Assembly: GCA_913061465.1 (NCBI GenBank)
Contig: CAJXSU010000016.1
Location: forward strand, 1-36,603
From: an uncultured Flavobacterium sp.
Lineage (GTDB): Bacteria > Bacteroidota > Bacteroidia > Flavobacteriales > Flavobacteriaceae
DNA: 36,603 nucleotides
Reading direction: 5' to 3'
Shown here: positions 9,016-16,803 of the stretch, in pieces
How positions within the stretch are numbered: position 1 is the stretch's first letter
Layout: the number at the start of each line of letters is the position of its first letter
The notes under the pieces: model-generated
What the model was told of the DNA's origin: nothing
The model's input: the letters and a program-made list of their open reading frames with translations, nothing else
Databases searched by the model: none
Translations under genes and position numbers: made by a program

Positions 9016-9058
9016 TCGAATGGTAAAAATGATGATGATGGTTTTGATTAAAATTCAT
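9002..9058 (-). CDS. hisL: his operon leader peptide
   Basis: A short open frame, ATG at 9058 to TAA at 9002, encoding the 18-residue peptide MNFNQNHHHHFYHSTQAK. Four consecutive CAT codons (9040-9029) and a fifth CAT three codons later make 5 of 18 residues histidine. The stop is 30 bases before a perfect terminator hairpin that precedes hisG. This is the arrangement of amino-acid attenuators: translation of the peptide senses charged tRNA-His and decides whether RNA polymerase reads into hisG. There is no Shine-Dalgarno sequence, as is normal in this phylum; the upstream bases are A/T-rich. Confidence 0.93.
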   Translation of the reverse strand: MNFNQNHHHHFYHSTQAK

Positions 9059-9074
9059 GTATCTAATTATTAAA

Positions 9075-9082
9075 CAAATTTT
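9075..9082 (-). promoter_or_regulatory. Candidate -7 box of the his operon promoter
   Basis: AAAATTTG on the minus strand matches 7 of 8 positions of TAnnTTTG (the six defined positions fail only at the first T), with a TTTG 21 bases upstream as a possible -33 element. A start near 9068 would leave about 10 bases before the leader ATG. A second one-mismatch box, TTATTTTG at 9095-9102, is an alternative. Confidence 0.3.
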
Positions 9083-9205
9083 GCAATTTTATTTCAAAAT
9101 AACCAAACAAATTGGTTTATTTATTTGTTAAAAAATAGCTTTTTATGATATTCGAAAAAATTTAAATAAAATTTAAGAATTAACTAACTTTAGTAGTGGT
9201 TTTTT

Positions 9206-10507
9206 TTAGGCTTCATAATTATCATCCCAGTTTTTTTGTTTAGGAGTTCCTAATTTACCTACAGATGTAGCAACTAACATTGATACTGCTGCGTCACCAG
9301 TAACATTTACTACTGTTCTACACATGTCCAAAGGTCTGTCTACTGCAAAAATAAGAGCCAAACCTGCTTCAGGAATACCTGCATATCCTAAAACTCCTAC
9401 TAACATGACCATACCGGCACCTGGAACAGCAGCAGAACCAATGGAGGCTAATGTTGCTGTGGCTATAATTCCTAATTGTGTACCAAAAGATAAATCCATT
9501 CCAAATGCCTGTGCTATAAAAACTGCTGCAACTGCTTGATACAAACTTGTTCCATCCATATTTATGGTAGCACCTATTGGTAAAACAAAACTAGCAACTT
9601 CTTCTTCTACACCAATATGTTCAGTAACTCTTTCCATAGTTACGGGAAGTGTTGCTGCACTAGAGCTGGTAGAAAATGCCAATAATTGAGCGGGTGAAAT
9701 AGCTTTCATAAAAAAGCTTGGTCTTTTTTTTGTAAAAATAAAAACAAGAAGATTATATATAAGAATCATTAAGGCTAGGCCTAACAAAACAGTTAAAGCA
9801 TACCAAGCAAGCGCTTTAAATAAATCTACACTCGGTGATTCTGCAATTAAAGATGCCAATAAAGCAAAAACTCCATACGGAGCGGCTAACATAATTAAAT
9901 CTACCATCTTTAAAATAACTTCATTTAGACCATCAAAAAAAGTTTTTACCGTCTTGCCCTTCTCTTCTGGGATTAAAATTAATCCGATTCCAAAGAAAAC
10001 AGCAAAGAATATTACTTGTAACATATTTCTGTTACTAGTAGCTGCATTAAAAATATTTTGAGGTACTAAATCAATAAGCGCTTGTAAAGGACCACTTTCT
10101 TTTTGTTTTGAAGCTTCTGCTTTATATTTAGTAGTATTATTACTGTAACCATCGACTAATTCTGTTCTTGTTTTATCTGAAATAGAATTTCCAGGTTTTA
10201 CGATATTTACTAAGACCAGACCAATAGACACTGCAATAACAGTAGTTATAATATAAATAACGATGGTTCTTCCACCCATTCTTGACAATTTAGAAATATC
10301 TTTTAAATCAGATACTCCCTTAATTAAAGCTGCTAAAATTAGTGGAATAGCAATTAATTTTAAAGAGTTAATGAATATGGTACCAAATGGTTTTATCCAA
10401 TCTTTTATAAATTCTTTTCCGAAATCAAAATTAGTCATTACCAAAGCAAATAGTACTCCTAATGCCATACCAATTAATATTTTCCAATGTAATGCAAGAT
10501 TTTTCAT
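9206..10507 (-). CDS. Dicarboxylate/amino acid:cation symporter (DAACS family, GltP/DctA-like)
   Basis: A 433-residue inner-membrane transporter of the DAACS (EAAT/GltPh) family that takes up dicarboxylic amino acids or C4-dicarboxylates with Na+ or H+. The serine-rich re-entrant hairpin HP1 is FSTSSSAATLP (278-288). The cation-binding NMDGT is at 316-320. TM8 carries D390, D394, R397 and N401 in DRPLDMCRTVVN; the Arg that grips a substrate side-chain carboxylate in acidic amino-acid carriers is therefore present. The long hydrophilic 3-4 loop (about 104-147) is Lys/Ser/Asn-rich. It lies upstream of the his leader on the same strand but is probably a separate unit. A one-mismatch -7 box (TATCTTTC, 10536-10543) precedes it. 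Substrate (glutamate, aspartate or dicarboxylate) cannot be fixed from sequence. Confidence 0.95.
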   Translation of the reverse strand: MKNLALHWKILIGMALGVLFALVMTNFDFGKEFIKDWIKPFGTIFINSLKLIAIPLILAALIKGVSDLKDISKLSRMGGRTIVIYIITTVIAVSIGLVLVNIVKPGNSISDKTRTELVDGYSNNTTKYKAEASKQKESGPLQALIDLVPQNIFNAATSNRNMLQVIFFAVFFGIGLILIPEEKGKTVKTFFDGLNEVILKMVDLIMLAAPYGVFALLASLIAESPSVDLFKALAWYALTVLLGLALMILIYNLLVFIFTKKRPSFFMKAISPAQLLAFSTSSSAATLPVTMERVTEHIGVEEEVASFVLPIGATINMDGTSLYQAVAAVFIAQAFGMDLSFGTQLGIIATATLASIGSAAVPGAGMVMLVGVLGYAGIPEAGLALIFAVDRPLDMCRTVVNVTGDAAVSMLVATSVGKLGTPKQKNWDDNYEA

Positions 10508-10612
10508 TTAACTATTTTATAATTATTTTATTCTTGAAAGATAATTAAAATCCTAATATATATTCTTTTTAATCTTATCTAGTTTTCCCTTTTTTATCAT
10601 TAAGTAATCCTT

Positions 10613-10620
10613 TATTTTTG
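10613..10620 (+). promoter_or_regulatory. -7 promoter box for the DUF6787 / Nudix genes
   Basis: TATTTTTG matches TAnnTTTG exactly; the predicted start near 10627 leaves about 11 bases before the ATG at 10638. Confidence 0.5.
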
Positions 10621-10637
10621 CTACTTATAATATTTAA

Positions 10638-10949
10638 ATGGAGAAATTAAAAGCACGTTGGGGTATTACTTCGAATATTCAAATAGTTCTAATTTTTATT
10701 GTTTTTGCTATAAATGGTTCATTTGCAGCTTGGGTTGCAGAACCTGTAATGTCTCTATTAGGAATTTATAAAACATCTATAAGTGGTTGCATATACTGGC
10801 CCATAAGGATAATAATTATTTTTCCTATATACCAATTAACACTTCCTATAGTTGGGTTCTTATTTGGTCAATTTAAGTTTTTTTGGAATTTTGAGAAGAA
10901 ATTTTTAAGTAGAATTGGTCTAGGTTTTCTTTTCAAAAAAGAAAAATAA
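10638..10949 (+). CDS. Small membrane protein, DUF6787 family
   Basis: A 103-residue protein with two hydrophobic segments (about residues 14-42 and 54-77) and a positively charged C terminus (FKKEK). The sequence KxRWGITSNxQ at the start, FPIYQ...GFLFGQFKFFWNFEKK (about 64-91) and a final GLGFL are characteristic of a small protein family found in Bacteroidota and catalogued as DUF6787; the role is unknown. The gene sits 3 bases before the Nudix hydrolase gene, so the two are almost certainly co-transcribed. Confidence 0.85.
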   Translation: MEKLKARWGITSNIQIVLIFIVFAINGSFAAWVAEPVMSLLGIYKTSISGCIYWPIRIIIIFPIYQLTLPIVGFLFGQFKFFWNFEKKFLSRIGLGFLFKKEK

Positions 10950-10952
10950 TCT

Positions 10953-11591
10953 ATGAATTTTGAGGTTTTTTTAAAAAATATAGAGGTTTTAAAAAATACC
11001 CAATTGCCGGGTATTAAAGCTCAATTTAAATTAGCTCCAAAAATGCGTTTGGAATACAACGCCAAGAAAATAGAGGCTAATAATCCAAAAATTGCTGCTG
11101 TTTTGGCGTTATTTTACCCAAATCAAAATAAAGAGGTTTCCTTATTATTGACAAAAAGAGCTAACTATATTGGTTCACATTCTGGTCAAATAAGTTTTCC
11201 TGGAGGAAAATTTGAAAAATCAGATCTTAATCTTAAAGAAACTGCACTCAGAGAAACTTTCGAAGAGGTAGGTGTTTTTCAAGAAAAAATTGATATTGTA
11301 CGAGAGATTACAGAAGTTTATATTCCTCCAAGTAATTTTTCAGTCACACCTTTTATTGGTATAGTAAATGATAATCCAGCATTTAAATTAAATTCTGAAG
11401 TTGCTAAAATTATAGAGATTCCGTTTCCTGATCTATTGGATGATACTATGTTAGCAAGTATATCAATAACTAACTCTTATATGAAAGAAACTTCTGTACC
11501 TTGTTTTAATTTTGATGGTTCTGTTATATGGGGAGCTACAGCAATGATATTAAGTGAAATTAAAGAGCTATTAAAAAATATCAAACCATAA
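10953..11591 (+). CDS. Nudix hydrolase, CoA pyrophosphatase type (NudL-like)
   Basis: A 212-residue Nudix enzyme. The Nudix box is the CoA-pyrophosphatase variant: FPGGK (82-86), then TALRETFEEVGV at 97-108 with the metal-binding R100, E101, E104 and E105. Immediately upstream LLTKRANYIGSHSGQISFPGG (65-85) matches the UPF0035/CoAse signature, which specifies hydrolysis of CoA and its thioesters to 3',5'-ADP and acyl-phosphopantetheine. No signal peptide. It follows the DUF6787 gene by 3 bases and precedes the acyltransferase gene by 46, a plausible link to acyl-CoA turnover. Substrate is inferred from the motif only. Confidence 0.92.
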   Translation: MNFEVFLKNIEVLKNTQLPGIKAQFKLAPKMRLEYNAKKIEANNPKIAAVLALFYPNQNKEVSLLLTKRANYIGSHSGQISFPGGKFEKSDLNLKETALRETFEEVGVFQEKIDIVREITEVYIPPSNFSVTPFIGIVNDNPAFKLNSEVAKIIEIPFPDLLDDTMLASISITNSYMKETSVPCFNFDGSVIWGATAMILSEIKELLKNIKP

Positions 11592-11637
11592 ATTCTTTCG
11601 TACTTTAGCGAGTAATTATTAAAAACAACTAAAACGA

Positions 11638-12447
11638 ATGCCTTTATTTAAAAAGAATCCTTTTGGTCATATTTTATGGATTAAAAAAATGCTGATTAGA
11701 ATTCTTGGTGTTATTTCACACAGTCGTTACAGAAGTTTTAATAATTTACAGATTGAAGGCTCTGAAGTCTTAAGAAATATTCCAGAAAATAATGTTCTTT
11801 TTATTTCTAATCATCAAACTTATTTTGCAGATGTTGCAGCGATGTTTCACGTTTTTAATGCCTCTTTAAAGGGTAGAGATGATAATATTAAAAATATTGG
11901 GTATATATGGAACCCAAAACTAAACTTATATTATATCGCAGCAGGGGAAACTATGCGTTCAGGCATATTACCAAAAATATTTGCTTACACTGGTTCAGTA
12001 TCTATTGATAGAACCTGGAGGAGTGCTGGTGAAAATGTAAATAGACAGGTTAAAATGTCGGATATTTCAAATATAAGTATGGCTTTAGATGACGGATGGG
12101 TGATTACATTTCCTCAGGGAACAACTACGCCTTTTAAACCTATTAGAAGAGGAACTGCACATATTATTAAAACCTACAAACCCACAGTGGTTCCGATAGT
12201 TATTGATGGATTTAGACGTTCTTTTGATAAAAAAGGCTTAATGATAAAAAAAAGAAATGTACTTCAATCTATGGTAATAAAAGAACCGCTTGAAATTGAT
12301 TATGAAAATGATGAAATTTGCGATATTGTTACTAAAATTGAATATGCTATTGAACAACATCCTTCTTTTTTAAAGGTTATTTCTACAAATGATTATGCTA
12401 AGCAAGAGGAAGAATTACATAAGCAGCGCAAATTTTGGAATATTTAA
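11638..12447 (+). CDS. 1-acyl-sn-glycerol-3-phosphate acyltransferase family protein (PlsC-like)
   Basis: A 269-residue lysophospholipid acyltransferase-like protein, probably peripheral at the inner membrane. The catalytic block is SNHQTYFADV at 57-66: His59 is followed by an Asp at 65, i.e. H-x5-D instead of the canonical H-x4-D. Motif III is FPQGTTTP (158-165), with Gln in place of the usual Glu of FPEGT. Motif IV is VPIVIDGFRRSF (185-196). This combination defines a divergent subfamily whose exact acceptor is unknown to me; phosphatidic acid synthesis is only one possibility. A weak -7 box (TACTTTAG) lies just after the Nudix stop. Confidence 0.85.
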   Translation: MPLFKKNPFGHILWIKKMLIRILGVISHSRYRSFNNLQIEGSEVLRNIPENNVLFISNHQTYFADVAAMFHVFNASLKGRDDNIKNIGYIWNPKLNLYYIAAGETMRSGILPKIFAYTGSVSIDRTWRSAGENVNRQVKMSDISNISMALDDGWVITFPQGTTTPFKPIRRGTAHIIKTYKPTVVPIVIDGFRRSFDKKGLMIKKRNVLQSMVIKEPLEIDYENDEICDIVTKIEYAIEQHPSFLKVISTNDYAKQEEELHKQRKFWNI

Positions 12448-12480
12448 ATAAACCTTCCTTAAAATATTTTAAATTTAATT

Positions 12481-12506
12481 ATAGTTTTTATTGATAGTTT
12501 TTATTA
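12481..12506 (+). repeat. 13-bp tandem repeat upstream of oxyR
   Basis: Two adjacent copies of ATAGTTTTTATT plus one variable base (12481-12493 and 12494-12506), 24 bases before the oxyR ATG. Each copy begins with ATAG, the tetranucleotide used in E. coli OxyR sites, and contains TAGTTTTT, close to a -7 box. Autoregulation by OxyR is a possibility only. Confidence 0.45.
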
Positions 12507-12529
12507 AGTTTATAATAAATGTATTATAC

Positions 12530-13477
12530 ATGACTATAACCCAATTAAAGTATGTTCTTTCAGTAGCTGAATATAAAAATTTCACAATTGCCGCTGAACA
12601 TAGTTTTGTCACTCAACCAACACTTAGCATGCAAATTCAAAAATTAGAAGATCATTTGGGTGTTTTAATTTTTAATCGTTCCAAAAAACCTATTGAGTTA
12701 ACTGATGTAGGGTTAAAAATAGTTGAACAAGCTAAAGTTATCGTTAATGAAAGTAATAGAATTGTAGATATAGTACATCAACATAAAGGTTTTGTAGGTG
12801 GAGAATTTAAACTAGGAATTATTCCAACAGTTATGCCGACTCTACTTCCCATGTTTTTAAACAATTTTACTAAAAAATATCCAAAAGTAAAATTGATTAT
12901 AGAAGAAATTACTACAGAAGAAATTATAAAAAAACTATCTGACAATCATTTAGACGCTGGATTAGCTGCGACACCTCTTGAAAATGAAATGATCAAGGAA
13001 ATGCCACTATATTATGAGCCTTTTGTTGGATTAATTCCAAAAGAACATCGATTATTTCATAAGAAAGAAATTGAATCAAGTGAATTAGAAATGGAAGATA
13101 TATTGCTTCTAGAGGACGGGCATTGTTTTAAGGATAGTGTAATCAACTTATGTAGAACTTATAACACTGATAATAATAGAGGATTTAAACTAGAAAGTGG
13201 AAGTTTTGATACACTGATAAAACTTTCAAAGGAAGGCTTAGGAATGACATTATTACCATATTTACATACCTTAGATTTAAGTGAAATTGACAAAAAGCTA
13301 CTTAGAGATTTTACATCTCCTCAACCAGCAAGAGAAATAAGTTTAATCTATCACAAGTCTCAATTAAAAATGCAGCTAGTTGAAGCCTTAAAAAACTCAA
13401 TTGATGGGGTAATTCGAGGGGCTATATCATTTAGTGATGTTAAAATAATTAGTCCTTTACAAAAAAAAGCAAATTAA
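12530..13477 (+). CDS. oxyR: Hydrogen-peroxide-sensing LysR-type regulator OxyR
   Basis: A 315-residue LysR-family regulator. The N-terminal winged helix-turn-helix (residues 1-62) starts MTITQLKYVLSVAEYKNFT. The ATG at 12530 is chosen because the frame's upstream extension to 12491 is A/T-rich hydrophobic sequence and would displace this motif. The redox switch is intact: LLLEDGHCFKDSVINLC places cysteines at 199 and 208, the same numbers as the peroxide-reactive pair of E. coli OxyR. GMTLLPYLH near 240 is the conserved effector-domain end. No katG, ahpC or dps gene is adjacent, so its targets lie elsewhere. It ends 3 bases before the convergent ABC-F gene. Confidence 0.95.
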   Translation: MTITQLKYVLSVAEYKNFTIAAEHSFVTQPTLSMQIQKLEDHLGVLIFNRSKKPIELTDVGLKIVEQAKVIVNESNRIVDIVHQHKGFVGGEFKLGIIPTVMPTLLPMFLNNFTKKYPKVKLIIEEITTEEIIKKLSDNHLDAGLAATPLENEMIKEMPLYYEPFVGLIPKEHRLFHKKEIESSELEMEDILLLEDGHCFKDSVINLCRTYNTDNNRGFKLESGSFDTLIKLSKEGLGMTLLPYLHTLDLSEIDKKLLRDFTSPQPAREISLIYHKSQLKMQLVEALKNSIDGVIRGAISFSDVKIISPLQKKAN

Positions 13478-13480
13478 TTA

Positions 13481-15097
13481 TTAATACATTTTCTCTCTGA
13501 GAGTTTTTACTTTAGTATCTGATAAATATTCGTCAAATGTTGTCTCCCTATCTATTATACCGTTTGGAGTTATCTCTATAATTCTATCTGCTACAGTTTG
13601 TGCAAATTCGTGATCATGTGTTGAAAACAATACGGTTCCAGGAAAATGTATTAATGAGTTATTTAAAGCTTGTATAGACTCTAAATCTAAATGATTTGTT
13701 GGTTCGTCTAGAATTAAAACATTAGCTCTTTTCATCATCATTCTAGAGAGCATACATCTCACTTTTTCACCACCTGATAAAACATTACTTTTCTTTAAGG
13801 CTTCTTCTCCTGAAAAAATCATTTTACCAAGAAAGCCTCTTAAAAAAACTTCCTCTCTTTCTTCTTCTGTTTGCGCATATTGGCGAAGCCAATCTACTAA
13901 ATTAAGATTACCATCTTGAAAAAAGGATGAATTATCTAAAGGTAAATAAGATTGAGTTGTTGTAACACCCCAGTTAAATTTTCCACCATCTGGCTTTACA
14001 CTACCTGCGATAATTTCATAAAAAGCACTTATTGCTTTTGAATTTTTTGAAATGACGGCAATTTTATCACCTTTATTAAGATTAATATTTATGTTATTAA
14101 ATAAAATTCCATCTGGTGAAGATTTTGAAAGCCGTTCAATGTTTAAAATTTGATCTCCTGCTTCACGTTCACTTTTAAATATAATAGCTGGATAGCGTCT
14201 ACTAGACGGCTTTATTTCGTCAACATTCAACTTCTCTATCATCTTCTTTCTACTTGTTGCTTGTTTAGATTTTGCAACATTTGCTGAAAAGCGTCTAATA
14301 AAATCTTCAAGTTCTTTCTTTTTATCTTCTGCTTTTTTATTTTGCTGTGCCCTTTGTTTTGCGGCAAGTTGAGAGGATTCATACCAAAATGTATAATTTC
14401 CAGAAAAATGATTAATTTTTCCAAAATCTATATCAGAGATATGAGTACAAACAGCATCTAAAAAGTGTCTATCATGTGAAACCACAATTACTGTATTATC
14501 AAAATTTGCCAAAAAGTTTTCTAACCAAGCGATAGTTTCAAAGTCTAAATCATTGGTAGGCTCATCCATGATTAAAACATCTGGATTACCAAAAAGTGCT
14601 TGAGCTATTAACACACGAACCTTTTGTTTTCCGTCGAGTTCACTCATTAGAGTATAATGATGTTCTTCCTTTATTCCTAAATTTGAGAGCATAGCTGCAG
14701 CATCAGAATCTGCATTCCAACCATTCATTTCCTCAAACTTAACTTGTAACTCTCCTATCTTATCAGCATTTTCATCTGTGTAATCAGCGTAAAGTGAATC
14801 AATTTCAGACTTAATAGCAAATAAATCTTTATTTCCCATCACGACTGTTTCTAAAACAGGAAAGTCATCAAAGGCATAGTGGTCTTGAGTTAAAACTGAC
14901 ATTCTTTTTCCTGTTTCGAGGGATATATGACCAGAGGTTGGATCCATTTTGCCAGAAATAATTTTTAAAAAAGTAGATTTACCAGCTCCATTAGCACCTA
15001 TAATACCATAGCAATTTCCATGGAGAAATTTTGTATTTACTTCATCAAACAAAACTCGTTTCCCAAACTGAACAGATAAATTTGAAACTGATAACAT
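13481..15097 (-). CDS. ABC-F family ATPase (YbiT-like) with one degenerate ATP site
   Basis: A 538-residue soluble tandem-NBD protein of the ABC-F class, which act on ribosomes rather than in transport. NBD1 has Walker A GANGAGKS (34-41), Walker B with E179 in MDEPTND and the switch His208. NBD2 has LSGGEKVR (440-447), E465 in LDEPTNH and H494. The interdomain linker (about 240-305) is Lys/Gln-rich and helical, as expected for the P-site tRNA interaction motif. Walker A of NBD2 has decayed to VISKNSKAIS (348-357), without the GK[ST], and the NBD1 signature is SELDGKQ (152-158) rather than LSGGQ. Because sites form head to tail, one canonical and one dead site result. An exact -7 box on the minus strand lies at 15119-15126. 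Confidence 0.93.
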   Translation of the reverse strand: MLSVSNLSVQFGKRVLFDEVNTKFLHGNCYGIIGANGAGKSTFLKIISGKMDPTSGHISLETGKRMSVLTQDHYAFDDFPVLETVVMGNKDLFAIKSEIDSLYADYTDENADKIGELQVKFEEMNGWNADSDAAAMLSNLGIKEEHHYTLMSELDGKQKVRVLIAQALFGNPDVLIMDEPTNDLDFETIAWLENFLANFDNTVIVVSHDRHFLDAVCTHISDIDFGKINHFSGNYTFWYESSQLAAKQRAQQNKKAEDKKKELEDFIRRFSANVAKSKQATSRKKMIEKLNVDEIKPSSRRYPAIIFKSEREAGDQILNIERLSKSSPDGILFNNININLNKGDKIAVISKNSKAISAFYEIIAGSVKPDGGKFNWGVTTTQSYLPLDNSSFFQDGNLNLVDWLRQYAQTEEEREEVFLRGFLGKMIFSGEEALKKSNVLSGGEKVRCMLSRMMMKRANVLILDEPTNHLDLESIQALNNSLIHFPGTVLFSTHDHEFAQTVADRIIEITPNGIIDRETTFDEYLSDTKVKTLREKMY

Positions 15098-15118
15098 TTA
15101 TATTTTTTTAAATTTCTG

Positions 15119-15126
15119 CAAAAATA
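15119..15126 (-). promoter_or_regulatory. -7 promoter box for the ABC-F gene
   Basis: Minus-strand TATTTTTG, exact match to TAnnTTTG; start expected near 15112, about 15 bases before the ATG at 15097. Confidence 0.5.
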
Positions 15127-15289
15127 CTAAATAGATTTAGGATTTGAATTAAAATTATAAATGATTAACTCTTAAATTAAAAAGATTTTTATAAACATCT
15201 AGTATAAACTATTATTTTTCTTTTACCATAAAATATTTTAATCCTTCTCTTTTAACAAGCAATTAACAAGCTTGCCTTAAATAGATGTG

Positions 15290-15297
15290 TATTTTTG
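15290..15297 (+). promoter_or_regulatory. -7 promoter box for the thioredoxin-fold lipoprotein gene
   Basis: TATTTTTG, exact match to TAnnTTTG, with a TTG at 15272-15274. The expected start (about 15303) coincides with the ATG at 15304, predicting a leaderless or near-leaderless mRNA. Confidence 0.5.
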
Positions 15298-15303
15298 TAT
15301 GTA

Positions 15304-16698
15304 ATGGGGAGGTTAATAAATAACTTTAAATTAAAAATTCTGATTATAGGGTTTTTATCAATGTTTGCAATAGGTTGTGATACAAAATCACCTTGTAAAA
15401 GCACTTACTTTGGTGGAAAAATAATAAATCCTAAAAGTGATTATGTTGTTCTTTACAAAAATGAAATTCTTCTAGATACATTCTTTTTAGATAATAATAA
15501 TTCTTTCCTCGGTGAGATACTTTCTTTACATGAAGGTCTTTATAATTTTAAACACGGAGATGAAGAACAGTATATTTATCTTAATCCTAAAGACAGTCTC
15601 TTAATTAGATTAAATACATGGAAGTTTGATGAAACACTTGTGTTTAGTGGCGTTGGAGCCGAAAGAAATAACTTATTAATTGATAGTTTTTTAGAATCCG
15701 AGAAGGATAGAAAAGTTTTTTACAAATATTATGATCTTTCTCCATCTGAATTTAATTCAAAAATCATACAAGCTGAAAAAGTCAAATTAGATAGATATGA
15801 CGACTATGTTAGCAAGCATCCTGAAGAATCAGATAAGTTTAAGAATATTTTTAAGATTGCATTAACCTATCCTTTGTACAGCAAAATTGAAAATTATCCT
15901 TTAGTACGCTCAGGTGAAGCAAAAAATAGTGAAAATTTAGATATCAGCAATTACTTTTACAAACACAGAGAACACATTTCACTTGATAATGATTCCTTGA
16001 TGTATTTCTATGCCTATAGAGAATACGTTCAAAACCACATGTACAACATAGTAAATTCACTTGGGTACGATATCAATTCTAATGAATTTACAGTTAAACT
16101 TTTAAATACAATATCAACAGAATTAAATGACGTGAATCTAAAAAACTCTATGCTGAGGAAAACTTTTATTAGACATTTTTATTGGAACTCCTCAAATATT
16201 ATTCACAAAAAAACAGTTGATACCTTCCTTAAATTCAACACGAATCCAACTGATAAAAATTTAGTAGCTAACCTGACAATAGACGTCCAAAAAATTAAAG
16301 AAGATTCATTATTAGAAGACTTTATCATAACAGATTATAACAAAACTCAAAGATCCGTAAATAAACTTACCAAAAACGAAAAAAGTGTCTTGTACTTTTG
16401 GAATCCCAAGTATATAGGCAAAGATTATATAGCCAAGAGAATTCAATATTTTTCAGAGAAATATCCAAATGTAAAATTCATAGGGGTGAAAATTAAGGGA
16501 GACTACAAAGACAGAATTTATAAGTTAGATATAAAATCTCAATATTATTTAGAACCATCAAGTAAAGCAAATACTTTTTTAACTAGTCAAATACCTAGAA
16601 CTATTTTAATAAATAAAAAGGGAGTTGTTGTTAATTCCTATGCTTCTCTATCTTCGAGAAAAATTTTTAAACAAATAGACGATTTAGCAAAAAACTAA
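15304..16698 (+). CDS. Lipoprotein with C-terminal thioredoxin-like (TlpA-type) domain lacking CxxC
   Basis: A 464-residue predicted lipoprotein: charged start, hydrophobic segment IGFLSMFAIG and lipobox cysteine C25 (FAIGC), so it is exported and lipid-anchored. The middle (about 80-330) is helical, Asp/Asn/Ser-rich and unrecognised. Residues ~345-464 look like a thioredoxin fold: SVLYFWNPKYIGKDYIAKR (first strand and helix), PNVKFIGVKIKGD, and IPRTILINKKGVVVNSY with the cis-Pro. The position of the redox CxxC is occupied by NPKYIG, so disulfide chemistry is not expected. The alternative TTG at 15295 would overlap the promoter box, so the ATG is preferred. TlpA-like lipoproteins of this build are frequent in Bacteroidota; the specific role is unknown. 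Confidence 0.75.
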   Translation: MGRLINNFKLKILIIGFLSMFAIGCDTKSPCKSTYFGGKIINPKSDYVVLYKNEILLDTFFLDNNNSFLGEILSLHEGLYNFKHGDEEQYIYLNPKDSLLIRLNTWKFDETLVFSGVGAERNNLLIDSFLESEKDRKVFYKYYDLSPSEFNSKIIQAEKVKLDRYDDYVSKHPEESDKFKNIFKIALTYPLYSKIENYPLVRSGEAKNSENLDISNYFYKHREHISLDNDSLMYFYAYREYVQNHMYNIVNSLGYDINSNEFTVKLLNTISTELNDVNLKNSMLRKTFIRHFYWNSSNIIHKKTVDTFLKFNTNPTDKNLVANLTIDVQKIKEDSLLEDFIITDYNKTQRSVNKLTKNEKSVLYFWNPKYIGKDYIAKRIQYFSEKYPNVKFIGVKIKGDYKDRIYKLDIKSQYYLEPSSKANTFLTSQIPRTILINKKGVVVNSYASLSSRKIFKQIDDLAKN

Positions 16699-16732
16699 AT
16701 TTCAACTGATATTTTTTCTATTTTATTTATAG

Positions 16733-16740
16733 TACATTTG
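16733..16740 (+). promoter_or_regulatory. -7 promoter box for the DEAD-box helicase gene
   Basis: TACATTTG matches TAnnTTTG exactly. The start expected near 16747 leaves a 5' leader of about 92 bases, much longer than at the other promoters in this window. Confidence 0.5.
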
Positions 16741-16803
16741 CACGATTTTTAATTGAAACCTAGTGTTTTCTTAAAAATCAAGTCGTAATATAAATTAGGA
16801 TTT

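Noticed and set aside
9101-9117. Hairpin AACCAA-TTTGT-TTGGTT between the symporter gene and the his leader, considered as a terminator
   Set aside because: Only 6 bp, A/T-rich and without a proper T tract on either strand; it may simply be part of the his promoter region.
15304-16698. Reading the thioredoxin-fold lipoprotein as an active TlpA/ResA disulfide reductase
   Set aside because: The CxxC motif is absent at the expected position, so redox function is not supported.
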